Shown here: positions 23,901-35,136 of the stretch, piece after piece
Layout of the letters: each line of letters starts with the position of its first letter
Numbering within the stretch: the first letter of the stretch is position 1
NCBI RefSeq assembly: GCF_037325665.1
Contig: NC_090246.1
Location: forward strand, 35,058,272 to 35,122,271
Source of the DNA: Littorina saxatilis
Lineage: Eukaryota; Mollusca; Gastropoda; Littorinimorpha; Littorinidae
Reading direction: 5' to 3'
Length of the DNA: 64,000 nt
Notes under the pieces: model-generated
Database searches by the model: none
The model's input: the letters and a program-made list of their open reading frames with translations, nothing else
Told to the model about the DNA's origin: nothing
Program-made: the position numbers and the translations under genes

Positions 23901-26900
23901 GTCCTTTCAAGGGAGGTGTCCTCACATAGCAAGTACATGTACCGCTGTATTTCATGCATTTCAAAATGTTGCTTGTGTGTTCACCGTGTGTGTTCACCGT
24001 GTGTGTTCACCGTGTGAACAGATGCATGGTTTCTTCGTCTGGCATTGGAGCGTCATCTGCTGCGTGACGCTTGGAGTTGCCTAAAGGATGGGGAGAGTTA
24101 TCCTCGTGCCAGTGTTATTACCATGGCAACCAGACTGATCATGCTGCCTAACTGGTGGGCTGCTTTTCTGCAGGACTGCAATGTCACTGAGGTTAGTGTG
24201 GTGTGCATGTGTGTGTGTGTGTGTGCGGGCATGCATGCATGTTCTTTGCTTTCTTGTTGAAGTTGGTTGTACTACAGTCTTAAAGGGTATTTTTTTCCAT
24301 TCATCTGTTAATTTGGTTTGTCTTATTCTTTGACGTATTTTTTCTCATTGGTTGCAATGCATGATGTTCACCTACTAAGCAAAAAAGACATGTTTTCTAG
24401 CAAGGTAATTGTTAGAGACAACATTGTTTTTGAGTGAAAGTGACTTTGTCATGTAAGGCTATCAGACAACAGCTTTCACAAAAGGAATGTTTATTTTTGA
24501 GTCACTTGAGAAAAAGTGACTCTATGTAATCGGTCAGTGTTAGTCTGTCCGGCCGTCCGGCCGGCCGTCCGTAGACACCACCTTAACGTTGGACTTTTCT
24601 CGGAAACTATCAAAGCGATCGGGCTCATATTTTGTTTAGTCGTGACCTCCAATGACCTCTACACTTTAACGATGGTTTCGTTGACCTTTGACCTTTTTCA
24701 AGGTCACAGGTCAGCGTCAAAGGAAAAATTAGACATTTTATATCTTTGACAAAGTTCATCGGATGTGATTGAAACTTTGTAGGATTATTCTTTACATCAA
24801 AAGTATTTACATCTGTAGCCTTTTACGAACGTTATCAGAAAAACAAGGGAGATAACTAGCCTTTTCTGTTCGGCAACACACAACTTAACGTTGGGCTTTT
24901 CTCGGAAACTATAAAAGTGACCGGGCTCAAATTTTATGTGAACGTGACTCATTGTGTTGTGAATAGCAATTTCTTCCTGTCCATCTGATGCCTCATATAA
25001 TATTCAGAACTGCGAAAGTGACTCGATCGAGCGTTTGCTCTTCTTGTTTCATGTAATAAATGTTCCGATAACTTACCGTATTTGACGGACTACAAGCCGC
25101 GACTTTTTAAAAAAAAAAATCGCATTGCGGCTTATAAAAAGATGCGGTTAAAACGTTACCTAAACTTGAATAGCATTCACCTAATGGAAGTCGCCGCGGA
25201 TTTTCATTTCGCTTGATTAGCGATTACCGGTACTTTATTAGCTCTCTACTCAAGACTCGGCGCTTTTCTCTTTCTTTCGCGAATCTTCGTTTGTCAAAAA
25301 GTCGTCGTGACAAGATAAGCGTACAGAGAAACACCGATCGATGTATCAGGATCTCGCGCGCGCGAGATTTCGTTTTTTTGTGTCTCGCGATAGTTGGAGG
25401 AGCGAGAGCCGCCATGTTGTGTTTTCGTCTGCTCGAAATGTGCGCAAAAGTCGTAAATCATCCCAAAAAAGCTTATTCCGGGTGAGACTACATGTGTGTG
25501 TTGGTTACAAATTGTGTGTGTGATAATTTTCTTCAAATTTTTTCAGTTTTCTTCTTTGTTTCACTTGTTTATTCTCGGAGCCGATTTCGCCAAATACCAT
25601 ACTTTCGTTTGCCTGGTTGTTTTGATTGATCGACACGATCTGATTATACTTTTTTCGACGGCGGCTAGTATAGTGACGCGGCCTATACAAAGGCTCGTCC
25701 CAAATTTTTTTTTAAATGTCGGGGGTGCGTCTTATAAAACGGTGCGTCTTGTAATCCGTCAAATACGGTACCATTCTTGTTTTTACATTTAGTCAAGTTT
25801 TGACTAAATGTTTTAACATAGAGGGGGGAATCGAGACGAGGGTCGTGGTGTATGTGTGTATGTGTGTCTGTCTGTGTGTGTGTGTAGAGCGATTCAGACT
25901 AAACTACTGGGCCGATCGTTATGAAATTTGACATGAGAGTTCCTGGGTATGATATCCCCGGACGTTTTTTTCTTTTTTTCGATAAATACCTTTGATGACG
26001 TCATATCCGGCTTTTTGTAAAAGTTGAGGCGGCACTGTCACACCCTCATTTTTCCATTAAATTGATTGAAATTTTGGCAAAGCAATTTTCGACGAAGGCC
26101 GGGGTTTGGTATTGCATTTCAGCTTGGTGGTTTAAAAACTGATGAGTGAGTTTGGTCATTAAAAATCGGAAACTTGTAATTAAAATTATTTTTTTATTAA
26201 ACGATCCAAAAACAATTTCATCTTATTCTGCGTCATTTTCTGATTCCAAAAACATATACATATGTTATATTTGGATTAAAAACAAGCTCTGAAAATTAAA
26301 AATATAAAAATTATGATCAAAATTAAATTTCCGAAATCGTTTCAAAAACTATTTCATCTTATTCCTTGTCGGTTCCTGATTCCAAAAACATATAGATATG
26401 ATATGTTTGGATTAAAAACACGCTCAGAAAGTTAAAACGAAGAGAGGTACAGTAAAGCGTGCTATGAAGCACAGCGCAATCGCTACCGCGCCAAACAGGC
26501 TCGTCACTTTCACTGCCTTTTGCACTAGCGGCGGACTACGTTCAGTTTCATTCTGTGAGTTCCACAGCTTGACTAAATGTAGTAATTTCGCCTTACGCGA
26601 CTTGTTATATTGTGCAGGCATCATTAGTGGATGAGATGGTAAAACTCCTGTCCGAGGATTCAGAGGCTTTCCCTCGCCGTGCTGCCGTTCAGTTTCTGAC
26701 TGCTCTCTTCAGCCATTTCCCCGCACATCCACCGGCCACTGTTTACTCAGATGTTGCTCAACAGAGGCACAAGATCTGCTCAGCAATGAATTTGTTTATG
26801 GTCGACCTTGACTGGGAGGTCAAGGTCAGGCTGCTGGAATTCTGGGAGAAAATGGCGACACCCTTGTTGTCAGGAGAGCAAGGTGCAAGAAGAGATGAGG

Positions 26901-27526
26901 GAAATGGAGAAGTGAAAGGTTCAGGTGACACAGGTGATGCACCAGGGAGGAGTAACACAGGTAAACAGCGCAGCAGTGTGACAACGCAGGGCAAGCGGAG
27001 AAGTGACAGGAACAGTGAAGAAAACTACTCCATGCTTGCAAGCTTGTTGAAGGACGGTTTTGGATTGGCTCTGCTAACAGGAACGGAGGACTATGACACA
27101 GCTGTCCAGCAAAAAGCTCTTCAAATTTTGGCTGCTGTTGAAGAGAAAGTCACTTGCAGCGGTCACTCGCCTACCAAATCTCAGAAACTGAAAAGTGAAG
27201 TACAAGATCCTCTGATTGTTGCATCCAATGTGGGCCCACAAGCGGAAATCGGTGACACTCCTAAAGAAAACGCTTCCAGCGTTATTCCTGTTGACGGTGT
27301 TTCATCAGACCCAGTAGCACAGTTCTTGCACAAGATCTCGCAGCTTAACCCCACACGCCAGCTCATATGTTTGGGACCAAGCTCTGATGTGTATGATCAA
27401 AACCCGTCTTCTTTGATGGAAGACGTGATGGCTGCTACAAAGGCAGCGGTCAAGAGTAGTGAAGTGTCGCTCATGTCTGAAGATGAGTTTGAAGATGCTG
27501 ATGACATGTTTGTTGACTGTTACTGA
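6337..27526 (+). CDS. BRAT1: BRAT1, complete spliced coding region (10 coding exons)
   Basis: Seen: exons 6337-6469, 7000-7293, 7744-8170, 9720-9839, 16203-16392, 17385-17559, 20067-20143, 20455-20653, 24022-24191 and 26618-27526 join with GT-AG borders and matching phases into 2,694 nt, an 897-residue protein (human BRAT1 is 821). Recognition rests on the C-terminal half: SEDSEAFPRRAAVQF and DLDWEVKVRLLEF in the last exon, MQWDIRDTTLEFVRSL in exon 8, SYPRASVITMATRL in exon 9, and the terminus MFVDCY matching human DCY. Family knowledge: an all-helical HEAT/ARM scaffold that binds INTS9/INTS11 and is linked to ATM/DNA-damage signalling; the C-terminal tail is reported to reach the INTS11 active site. 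Residues about 685-735 are a Gly/Ser/Arg-rich linker. The start at 6337 matches the human N-terminus in position; an upstream in-phase exon could extend it. Introns are packed with transposons. Identity is secure; the N-terminus is less so. Confidence 0.9.
6846..6912. repeat. (CA)n microsatellite in BRAT1 intron
   Basis: CA repeats with one CT interruption, about 90 bp upstream of exon 2. Confidence 0.95.
7000..7293 (+). CDS. BRAT1: BRAT1 coding exon 2
   Basis: Acceptor ATTTCAG, donor A|GTGAGT. Frame reads TSPDDANSAGLFSFLDAV through YPMGLEWLEKNS. Two-base start and one-base end phases agree with neighbours. Confidence 0.85.
7744..8170 (+). CDS. BRAT1: BRAT1 coding exon 3
   Basis: Acceptor ATTTCAG, donor AT|GTAAGT. 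Long helical exon: HMQTALSTLETAQSVF to LQSTAKLTGFM. A short Ser/Thr/Pro loop (STPSSPTSPT) interrupts the helices. Confidence 0.87.
8253..9312. mobile_element. TIR element with 6-bp target duplication (outer copy)
   Basis: Ends CAGACCTGTTTAC and GTAAACAGGTCTG (with small changes); flanks GGATTT at 8247-8252 and 9313-9318. Its own body is only about 300 bp; the rest is a second copy of the same family nested inside it. A relative in opposite orientation is at 44886-45234. Superfamily uncertain; the 6-bp duplication would suit IS3EU or Dada. Confidence 0.75.
8460..9219. mobile_element. Nested second copy of the same TIR family
   Basis: Termini CAGACCTGTTTACTC and GGTAAACAGGTCTG, flanked by TGGTAA at 8454-8459 and 9220-9225. 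The + strand frame around 8710-8860 reads MPPKRKEQHRHKTDDEERD and KKRIYYQKWKEDYSKKYPDY, a basic stretch that looks like the N-terminus of an element-encoded or captured protein. It is not recognised. Confidence 0.75.
9720..9839 (+). CDS. BRAT1: BRAT1 coding exon 4
   Basis: Acceptor CTTGAAG, donor AG|GTTTGT. Reads MDKDAQEKFLAKEIVF to VAATFINCS across the joins. It is followed by the 6.4-kb intron that holds the nested transposon stack. Confidence 0.82.
10240..10305. repeat. Left arm of a widely spaced inverted repeat (partner 14953-15017)
   Basis: CCACAGGCGGAGGTATCGTT, CACTGGACCACCACTATGAT recur inverted at 14953-15017. The arms bracket the Helitron/LINE stack. Confidence 0.8.
10349..10434. 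repeat. Imperfect hairpin
   Basis: TTGTATTTCAGTCAAGACCC and its reverse complement are separated by about 30 bp; arms about 26 bp. Confidence 0.8.
11955..12025. repeat. (CA)n and (ATA)n tracts
   Basis: CA repeats to 11988, then TATATATAATAATAAT; the (ATT)n part on the - strand is the 3' tail of the LINE. Confidence 0.9.
12002..14510 (-). mobile_element. L2/CR1-like LINE, 5' truncated, reverse transcriptase ORF open
   Basis: One open frame, 12247-14505, 752 residues. It starts in the tail of the endonuclease (HDLTSDHVTILC), then has RT blocks: KNYRPISNLPFLSKILEKIV, LLLLLDLSAAFDTIDHEILL, GVPQGSVLGPVLF, catalytic MFADDTQ near residue 470, and the C-terminal SRLDYGNSVLIGC and LHWLPVELRIQYK. Full-length relatives also carry an apurinic-type endonuclease, mostly lost here. 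The 3' UTR contains the AAAGCGCT words typical of L2 and ends in an (ATT)n tail at 12002-12025. The open frame suggests a recent insertion. Confidence 0.9.
14953..15017. repeat. Right arm of inverted repeat (partner 10240-10305)
   Basis: Reverse complement of the left arm with a few changes; directly adjoins the Helitron end at 14952. Confidence 0.8.
15068..15668. mobile_element. Truncated pogo-like MITE, related to 25076-25768
   Basis: From TTGAATAGCATTCACCTAAT onward the sequence follows the complete copy at 25178-25768 and ends in TTGTAATCCGTCAAATACGG before TA. The left terminal repeat is missing or scrambled. Confidence 0.75.
16203..16392 (+). CDS. BRAT1: BRAT1 coding exon 5
   Basis: Acceptor TTTTCAG, donor CAG|GTAAGC. 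Encodes QTSATSEALSTLKKFYQM to SSILHSLTQ; ends in phase 0. Confidence 0.87.
16811..17177 (+). mobile_element. SINE-like retroposon copy 1
   Basis: About 367 bp between perfect 13-bp target duplications ATCGGGCATGAAC (16798 and 17178). Starts with a GGGTTAGGGGGAAGAATTT head and ends TTAAACACCAAATAAAG plus (AAAG)n. Same family as 28047, 39084 and the reverse copy at 21439. I see no clear tRNA A/B boxes. Confidence 0.88.
17385..17559 (+). CDS. BRAT1: BRAT1 coding exon 6
   Basis: Acceptor TGTTGCAG, donor TAG|GTAATC. Encodes TNNCDGLIRLLQSAS to LLHQLQQDDSL. A pogo transposon lies in the intron just downstream. Confidence 0.86.
17852..17967. repeat. Small inverted duplication at the transposase stop codon
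   Basis: TTTCAGCATCAGATGTTGAG through the next ~14 bases is repeated inverted at 17933-17967, with a spacer of about 47 bp. Confidence 0.85.
17875..19224 (-). pseudogene. pogo/CENP-B-like transposase, frameshifted
   Basis: The N-terminal frame (to about 18702) holds a CENP-B-type helix-turn-helix (AYKLAAIDLAVEKGNRAAA, QQIGVNESMIRCWRKQRGEL), a second DNA-binding part (TIATRLKIDDFKGGQSWCCR) and the first catalytic Asp in NIINMDEVPLTF. The C-terminal frame holds TTGHEKTHFTCVLSCTASG, KALLVMDSMRAHITEKVKK, IIPGGTTKYLQPLDISVN and RMRRATFADVCQWVLKAWDA. The frames meet near 18703, where relatives read TFDMP, so a few bases are lost and the frame shifts. An acidic tail ends in ASDVE. It cannot make one protein as it stands. 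Confidence 0.88.
20067..20143 (+). CDS. BRAT1: BRAT1 coding exon 7
   Basis: Acceptor TCTTGCAG, donor AGG|GTGAGT. Encodes LSLVECSAALKSFLQ to MVESR. The smallest coding exon of the gene, 77 nt. Confidence 0.84.
20455..20653 (+). CDS. BRAT1: BRAT1 coding exon 8
   Basis: Acceptor TTTCACAG, donor CTG|GTGAGT. Encodes LYSQTCSAFLNILRKQ and the family-typical MQWDIRDTTLEFVRSL, which aligns with CWEVRDSALEFLTQL of human BRAT1. Confidence 0.9.
21205..21350. repeat. Long near-perfect hairpin (foldback)
   Basis: Arms of about 60 bp (TCAGCGTAGCAATAGGGTCC, GATATTTAGACGAGACAAGT) around a short loop near 21280. It may be one end of a larger element reaching toward 23.4 kb, where similar CTACGCTGGAAA words recur. 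Confidence 0.85.
21439..22357 (-). mobile_element. SINE-like retroposon copy, reverse, with a LINE tail nested
   Basis: Same family as 16811-17177 in reverse. The flanking 12-bp target duplication is TCAGGTTTTGAT (before 21439 and after 22357). The body is split by a LINE 3' fragment at about 21594-21890, and the 22080-22265 stretch partly duplicates the head region. Confidence 0.8.
21594..21890 (-). mobile_element. LINE 3' fragment nested in the SINE-like copy
   Basis: A heptad tail (ATAACTC four times, 21600-21628), then TTTATTGATCCAACAAAGG and a degraded 3' UTR ending in a CATA-type repeat (21820-21882). Confidence 0.65.
23560..23812. repeat. 21-bp tandem array
   Basis: About 11-12 units of CTCTCATTTGGACAGTGGTAC with G/A alternation. 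All three frames on each strand stay open because 21 is a multiple of 3, producing spurious heptapeptide ORFs. The array lies inside a degraded element in the intron before exon 9. Confidence 0.92.
24022..24191 (+). CDS. BRAT1: BRAT1 coding exon 9
   Basis: Acceptor GTGAACAG, donor GAG|GTTAGT. Encodes AWFLRLALERHLLRDAW and SYPRASVITMATRL, matching SYVRASAVTAMGQL of human BRAT1. Confidence 0.88.
24499..25029. mobile_element. Non-autonomous TIR element
   Basis: Ends GAGTCACTTGAG and AAGTGACTC in inverted orientation; interior has the duplicated block TTTTCTCGGAAACTAT and TGACCTTTGACC words. No coding capacity. Confidence 0.6.
25076..25768. mobile_element. Complete pogo-like MITE, 693 bp
   Basis: TIRs CCGTATTTGACGGACTACAA and the inverse TTGTAATCCGTCAAATACGG, flanked by TA on both sides. 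AAGCCGC subterminal words match the autonomous-type element at 17640-19584. Confidence 0.85.
25786..26606. mobile_element. TIR element abutting the BRAT1 exon 10 acceptor
   Basis: Begins TTTACATTTAGTCAAG and ends GCCTTACGCGACTTGT, with ACTAAATGTAGTAA subterminal. The same family, inverted, is at 41889-42989. The end is 12 bp upstream of exon 10. Confidence 0.8.
26618..27526 (+). CDS. BRAT1: BRAT1 terminal coding exon 10
   Basis: A single 909-nt exon carrying a third of the protein. It begins ASLVDEMVKLLSEDSEAF, runs through the linker rich in Gly, Ser and Arg, and ends FEDADDMFVDCY-stop. The acceptor (TTGTGCAG) sits 12 bp from the end of a transposable element, so its branch region is probably transposon sequence. 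Confidence 0.93.
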   Translation, partial: ASLVDEMVKLLSEDSEAFPRRAAVQFLTALFSHFPAHPPATVYSDVAQQRHKICSAMNLFMVDLDWEVKVRLLEFWEKMATPLLSGEQGARRDEGNGEVKGSGDTGDAPGRSNTGKQRSSVTTQGKRRSDRNSEENYSMLASLLKDGFGLALLTGTEDYDTAVQQKALQILAAVEEKVTCSGHSPTKSQKLKSEVQDPLIVASNVGPQAEIGDTPKENASSVIPVDGVSSDPVAQFLHKISQLNPTRQLICLGPSSDVYDQNPSSLMEDVMAATKAAVKSSEVSLMSEDEFEDADDMFVDCY

Positions 27527-27821
27527 TGAAAAATGTTTGGCATGCAGTATAATGACTATTTTTTTGCCATAAACCACCAGCTCGGAGATGTATTGTAAAA
27601 GAGAGTGTGCCAATACTATTGAATTTAAAGCCAGAAGTTGTGTTGGCCAACCCACGGGTCGTCAAAATCTTTTGATGGTGACAAAAGGAATTGTTGCATA
27701 GAGCTGTCTCGACCAGCTTGGGCCTGGTATTACATACTTCCAGCATGTTATATTTTTTGGCATTTAATCTAATGACTCGGTGAATATAACTGTAAACCAT
27801 TATCACTATCACAGGGTGCTA

Positions 27822-27960
27822 TAGACATAGACATAGAACACTTTATTATCTCAACGAGGAGAAACTCAGGTGTGGTGTATACAGCATTACAATAAACAAC
27901 GTAAAACGTAAGAACATAAATAAAATATTAAAGCGCAAATAGTCCACTCATAATAGTAGT
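27822..27960 (-). mobile_element. LINE 3' tail fragment
   Basis: A heptad-like tail (TAGACA repeated) then GAACACTTTATTATCTCAAC. It interrupts the BRAT1 3' duplication array. Confidence 0.6.
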
Positions 27961-28046
27961 CCACTCTATGGAAAATGTGTCAGCTGGCAACATGTTTGTT
28001 GACTGTTAGTGATGATTTATAGTTTTTGGCATTTAATCTAATGACT

Positions 28047-28418
28047 ACTCCCCGCGGGTTAGGGGGAAGAATTTACCCGATGCTCCCCAGCATGTCGTAA
28101 GAGGCGACTAACGGATTCTGTTTTTCCTTTTACCCTTGTTAAGTGTTTCTTGTATAGAATATAGTCAATGTTTGTAAAGATTTTAGTCAAGCAGTATGTA
28201 AGAAATTTTAAGTCCTTTGTACTGGAAACTTGCATTCTCCCAGTAAGGTAATATATTGTACTACGTTGCATGCCCCTGGAGCAATTTTTTTATTAGTGCT
28301 TTTGTGAACAAGAAACAATTAACAAGTGGCTCTATCCCATCTCCCCCCCTTTCCCCGTCGCGATATAACCTTCGTGGTTGAAAACGACGTTAAACACCAA
28401 ATAAAGGGAAAAAAAAAG
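28047..28418 (+). mobile_element. SINE-like retroposon copy 2
   Basis: Flanked by AATCTAATGACT at 28035 and 28419 (12 bp, perfect). Very similar to the copies at 16811 and 39084. Confidence 0.88.
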
Positions 28419-28858
28419 AATCTAATGACTCTGTGAATATAACTGTAAACCATTATCACTATCACATGGTGCTATAGTGGAGCTCTGTGGAAAAAGTGTC
28501 AGTAAGTGAATGTATAACTGGGAGGGCAAGTTTGAGGATGATGATGATGTTTGTTGACTGTTAGTGATGATTCATATATATTTGTTGTGGCATCCAATCT
28601 GATGACCACATAAATTCCATTTTAAACTACACATTCACTGTCAAAGGGTATAGTAGCAATTATAAAAATGTGCCAGTGGACTAATGGTTATGTTAGAAGG
28701 CAAGTTGGAGGATGCTGAAGACATGTGTTGACCCTTACTGATTATATGAAATATTTGCAGTATGTCTATCCAACCAGTGCTAATGCTTATGATCTTGAAC
28801 CACAATTGCTGTTGTATGGTGCTTTGGCATTTCAAAACGTGCCATTCATATCTATTTA

Positions 28859-29814
28859 CAGTGGAGTCCAGCTATAACGAACCTGGGTATAACGAAATCC
28901 CGCTTTTAACGAACTGCCATTGATTTCCCGGCAGACAGCCTTCTATTTCTTACTTGTTACTTTCCGGCTACAACGAACCTTTTGAACTCATTTGCATAAC
29001 GAACCCCTCTTATAACAAACACGTTTTCATCGCCCCAGAGCCGTTTTGTCTCTAAAAGTCACGAACTGATGCCAATAATTGTCTCCAAAGACAAAAAATA
29101 CACAAAAATACACAAACACAAGTGCACATCGCGTGATGAGCGAACTCTGAACAAACAGCGGGAGGTGCACGGAACAGCCACCGCCGCTGTGTTTTCACTA
29201 TTCCAATCAGCTGCTAAGCTATGACTGTGCTCTAAAAAGTCACAAGACTACAAGGATCTGCATGTGAGGCGAGATCAAAGGCAGGTCCATTGTGATAGCT
29301 GGGTGGCCTTCTTTATAGACACAAACCTTCTTCCCAGGGGTCATTGACCCAGTTTTAGCTATGAGAGGTGGTTCCCCTTTCATATGAGAGAGGAAACACT
29401 TCCTGCACCCCGGTCAGTGACCTGGGGAGTTTAACCTATGGGCGGTCTCTTTGATGTCTTGAGAGGAAACTTGACCAGGGTAGCACATGCACCAGAACTG
29501 GTGGACACCGTAAATCGGAGATTGATCAGAATGTACATGTACATGCTTTTACACGACTTTTTAAATTTTACTTCTAAAATAAATTGTGACAGTAAAGTAA
29601 ACATTTGAACTATGCCTCTATGGATTATATTATGAAGCTGTTGAAAACATGCAGAGATTGTACTCTCCAAGGAAAGATCGATGGGACGATCATTTGAAGG
29701 TGAGTGGGAAAACTTGTCTTAAGGCCATTTAGGGTTGAAAACTCTACAGCGAATTACTGATATAACGAACTAAAATGTATCTCCCTTGAGATTCGTTGTA
29801 CCCGGACTCCACTG
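28859..29814. mobile_element. pogo/Tigger-type TIR element, 956 bp
   Basis: TIRs CAGTGGAGTCCAGCTATAAC and the inverse of CAGTGGAGTCCGGGTACAAC, flanked by TA. The stretch near 29486 (ATGCACCAGAACTGGTGGAC) matches the transposase-tail remnant at 15685, which ties the two families together. Confidence 0.85.
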
Positions 29815-30020
29815 TACATGCTTGCTACTTCCTTTTTATGAGGACTTAATTTGTGCAACAGACTGTGCAGAACGCAATAACAAACCATCTCTCAAAGGGC
29901 GGCATCATAAAACATGTTAACATAGCCATTAATTGGAAATTTGTGTCTGCAACTGATGGCATTGTGAAATTACTGTCACCAAAGAATACTTTGTCATGTA
30001 ATACTACTTTATAATGTTAG

Positions 30021-30763
30021 AGGCACAGTACGCCTTCCGTAAACCATCACAGATACTCTCAGGCTTTTACACACAGTACAAACACCCTTTTGTTTAAACA
30101 CTCACCGCTTGAGAACATCCTAGGTGCCCTATGTAAAGAGCGAGCAATTTTCAAAGAATTCATTTTGCGGATTGTCTGATCAGACAATCGGACGGTGCGT
30201 TTTGGCGCAAGACCTAACTTTTAAAATCTAAATAATAAATTGACAGCTTGTTACACAAACATTCTTAAATCGTAAAATAATTCTTTTTTTTATCTAGACA
30301 AGATCAGTACAATTCGAAGTTTTGAAAGTTTGAAAAAAGAAAAGCCTGGAAGAAGAATCACGCAAGGTCGTGGTTCTCGTAGCAGACGACGGTTATGCCT
30401 ATCGCTAGTTCCTCTGAACAGTCAAAAGCCATCGCTAGAGTTCGTGTGAATCGCAGCTGTTTGTTGCGTTTAGATTCAGAGGTACATAATAATGTGCTAT
30501 TGCAGATAAGCTTACAGCGAGTCACATTGAAATCACAAACTGACGACTACATTGTGGAAAAAAAGGAAACTGGATCACACAGGTTCACGATGGCTCAGGG
30601 GTAAGGTAAACCACGCAAAAATAAATTCTTTGAAAATTTCTCGCTCTTTACGGAGGGCACCTAGGATGTTCTCAAGCGGTGAGTGTTTAAATGAAATGGT
30701 GTTTGTACTGTGTGTAAAAGCCTGACAGTAGCTGTCATGGTTTACGGGAGGCGGAGTGAGCCT
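30021..30763. mobile_element. Long inverted-repeat MITE
   Basis: Arms of about 160 bp start AGGCACAGTACGCCTTCCGT and AGGCTCACTCCGCC in inverse orientation, and both include GAACATCCTAGGTGCCCT. The unpaired centre (about 30200-30590) contains a 69-codon frame at 30395-30604 (MPIASSSEQSKAIARVRV) of unknown meaning. Confidence 0.8.
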
Positions 30764-32232
30764 TTAAAGTGTAACTAAACAAGCAAAAAGGAAAAACATC
30801 GTTCAGCAACCTTTACACTTTGATATGAAGAAGGGCCTCATATACTGTCGAACTGCGAAAAAAAATTTTTTTTCTCTCACTCGGACACTGTTTGACGGAC
30901 ATGTGAAGTGCGCGCCAGGAACGACAATCTTCTTAGTTTACATGATTAATGCCCTTAATTTTTGGTTCTGGTACTTTCAGTTCCGGCTGTTGTCATCAAT
31001 CTACCAAAATAAAAGATCAAACGGAGTTTTCGATTTTTATTTCATGGTTCAGAAAAATATTGCTTATTTTCTGAAGTCAACCGTTTTAGCGAATCTTTCT
31101 TTGATTCTTAAAAGTCATTTCAGATTTTTGAAAAATAGTTAACGGTTAGTAATTACCAATATATCGTAAACAAACATATCGATAGGTTTTGGTAAGAAGA
31201 CACAAGTGTGATGAATGTGGTACCAGTATTTTTGTGGTAAGTAAGGATGCATTTCTTTGCTGTTAGCACATTTACAATGCACATTTAATCTGTTTAGCAA
31301 CATAAACGAAAGCATGGTACAGTGCCGCTTGTTTGTGGTCTATCTTTTCGCGGCAGATGCGTAACAATTAGGGTCTCAGTTGGAAAAAGCTGCTCGGAAC
31401 CAGAGCAGATTTGGCTTGGGTTCTTTGAGTGTGAATGATCGACGAGTGGCTTGACATTTTTAACGAATCATTACTGTAGCCTACTTGAAACCATCATCTG
31501 TTTCTGAATTTGTCATCAGTTATGATTGAGCAGTCTCATAGGAATCGTCCATAAAATGTTAAACCGAAAAAGGGCAGACGATTCTGAATCACACAGGCTG
31601 CTGTACAAAATCAGATCTAAAACGATATTTTGAACTGCGACGTCTGCGTAAATGCCCTGTAACAAAATACCTTGTCCTGGTCATGTGTATACACATCAGC
31701 TTCTATTGGGAAGATCAGTATTTTATATTAATCACAAATACAAGATTAGAAATAGTTCTGAAGATCGCCTTTGATTTCAGTTTCAGCGGCAAACTAGCAG
31801 ATCTGTCCAAACCGGCATCGTTTCATGGTTGAAACTTGAATAATCCCAAATAGATCTGAGTGGGGGTAAGTTTTATAGTATTTCAATTTTTTACGGTAGT
31901 TTTATTTAAAGATAGTGTAGTAGATGTCTCTGGTGAAGACTACAGTTATATGATTTTTTTGTTGTAATATTAAAATGATTGTTCTTTATTTACACAATTG
32001 AATAATTTGTATTTATTTGTTTGCAGATGACGGCATACTGAGTGCTCCAAGAACATACGCCTGCTGGCATTTTGTGTCTTTTCTGAAGACGTCGAGGCAA
32101 GCAGAAGTCACGGTCCTGGCCACACACACACAATGACATGAACAAGAAATGATATTTTTTCATGGGCATATCCAGTATTGAAACTTTATTACCATGCAAA
32201 CGCAACGATTAGAATTTAGAGACGGTCATCGG

Positions 32233-32314
<82 letters not shown>
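32233..32314. repeat. (CA)n microsatellite, 82 bp
   Basis: Essentially pure CA. Preceded by an exon-like stretch after TTTGCAG at 32026 that I could not place. Confidence 0.97.
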
Positions 32315-32316
<2 letters not shown>

Positions 32317-32564
32317 GGCGGATCCGGAGGGGGGTTCCGGGGTTTCCGGACCACTTAGGAGCCGGCCTTTGTATTCTAAGTGACGATTTTGGAAAGAAGT
32401 TGGCTAATTAGTTTGCTGAGGTTGCGCCAGATCGATCAATTGTCCTTGTTGTGATTCAAATTTTTCTTCTTAATATATTTACTTTTTTGGAAGGTGTATT
32501 AGGGGATGTTTCTTGGCTCAGATTGATCCATTTTCCTTGTTTTGTTTTTATCAACATTTGTCGG

Positions 32565-32605
32565 ACCCCCCCCCACCCCCCCCCCCCCCCCCCCCCCACC
32601 CCCCA
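32565..32605. repeat. Poly-C tract
   Basis: About 30 C with scattered A. Confidence 0.9.
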
Positions 32606-32862
32606 AGGAGGTTGAACGCTTCGTGTCTTCAACTAAACGCTTCGCGTCAACAAATTGTCCCTAAAAGAAATTTGGAATCTCCCCCTTAAAAATGATGTGA
32701 TCCGCCCCTGCACACACACAAATAGAGAAGTAATAAATGGATACAGTTTTTATTTATTTAAATTACAATCAGATGTGGTCGTAGAACAGGCACTGTAAAC
32801 AAAACCTAGCATGATATACCACTTGTGTGATGTTTCGGTCAATATCTTTATTTTCCTTTCAG

Positions 32863-35136
<2,274 letters not shown>

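Larger units (their letters stand above)
27487..28760 (+). repeat. Decayed tandem copies of the BRAT1 3' end
   Basis: The terminal coding sequence and following bases (TTTGAAGATGCTGATGACA, TTTGTTGACTGTTACTGATG) recur three times downstream: about 27990-28045, 28520-28610 and 28690-28770. Each is followed by a related flank (GGCATTTAATCTAATGAC, GTGAATATAACTGTAAACC, CATTATCACTATCAC). Copies 2 and 3 read TAG where BRAT1 has the Tyr codon. A LINE tail (about 27822-27960) and a SINE-like copy (28047-28418) later landed inside the array. Confidence 0.8.

Noticed and set aside
23396-24084. Long frames with SHLDSGT or NERYHCP heptapeptides
   Set aside because: A 21-bp tandem repeat is open in any frame that lacks a stop in one unit.
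28059-28271. Small gene antisense to the SINE-like copies
   Set aside because: Occurs only in the retroposon copies with no start context or domain; kept as a question in the findings, not as a gene.
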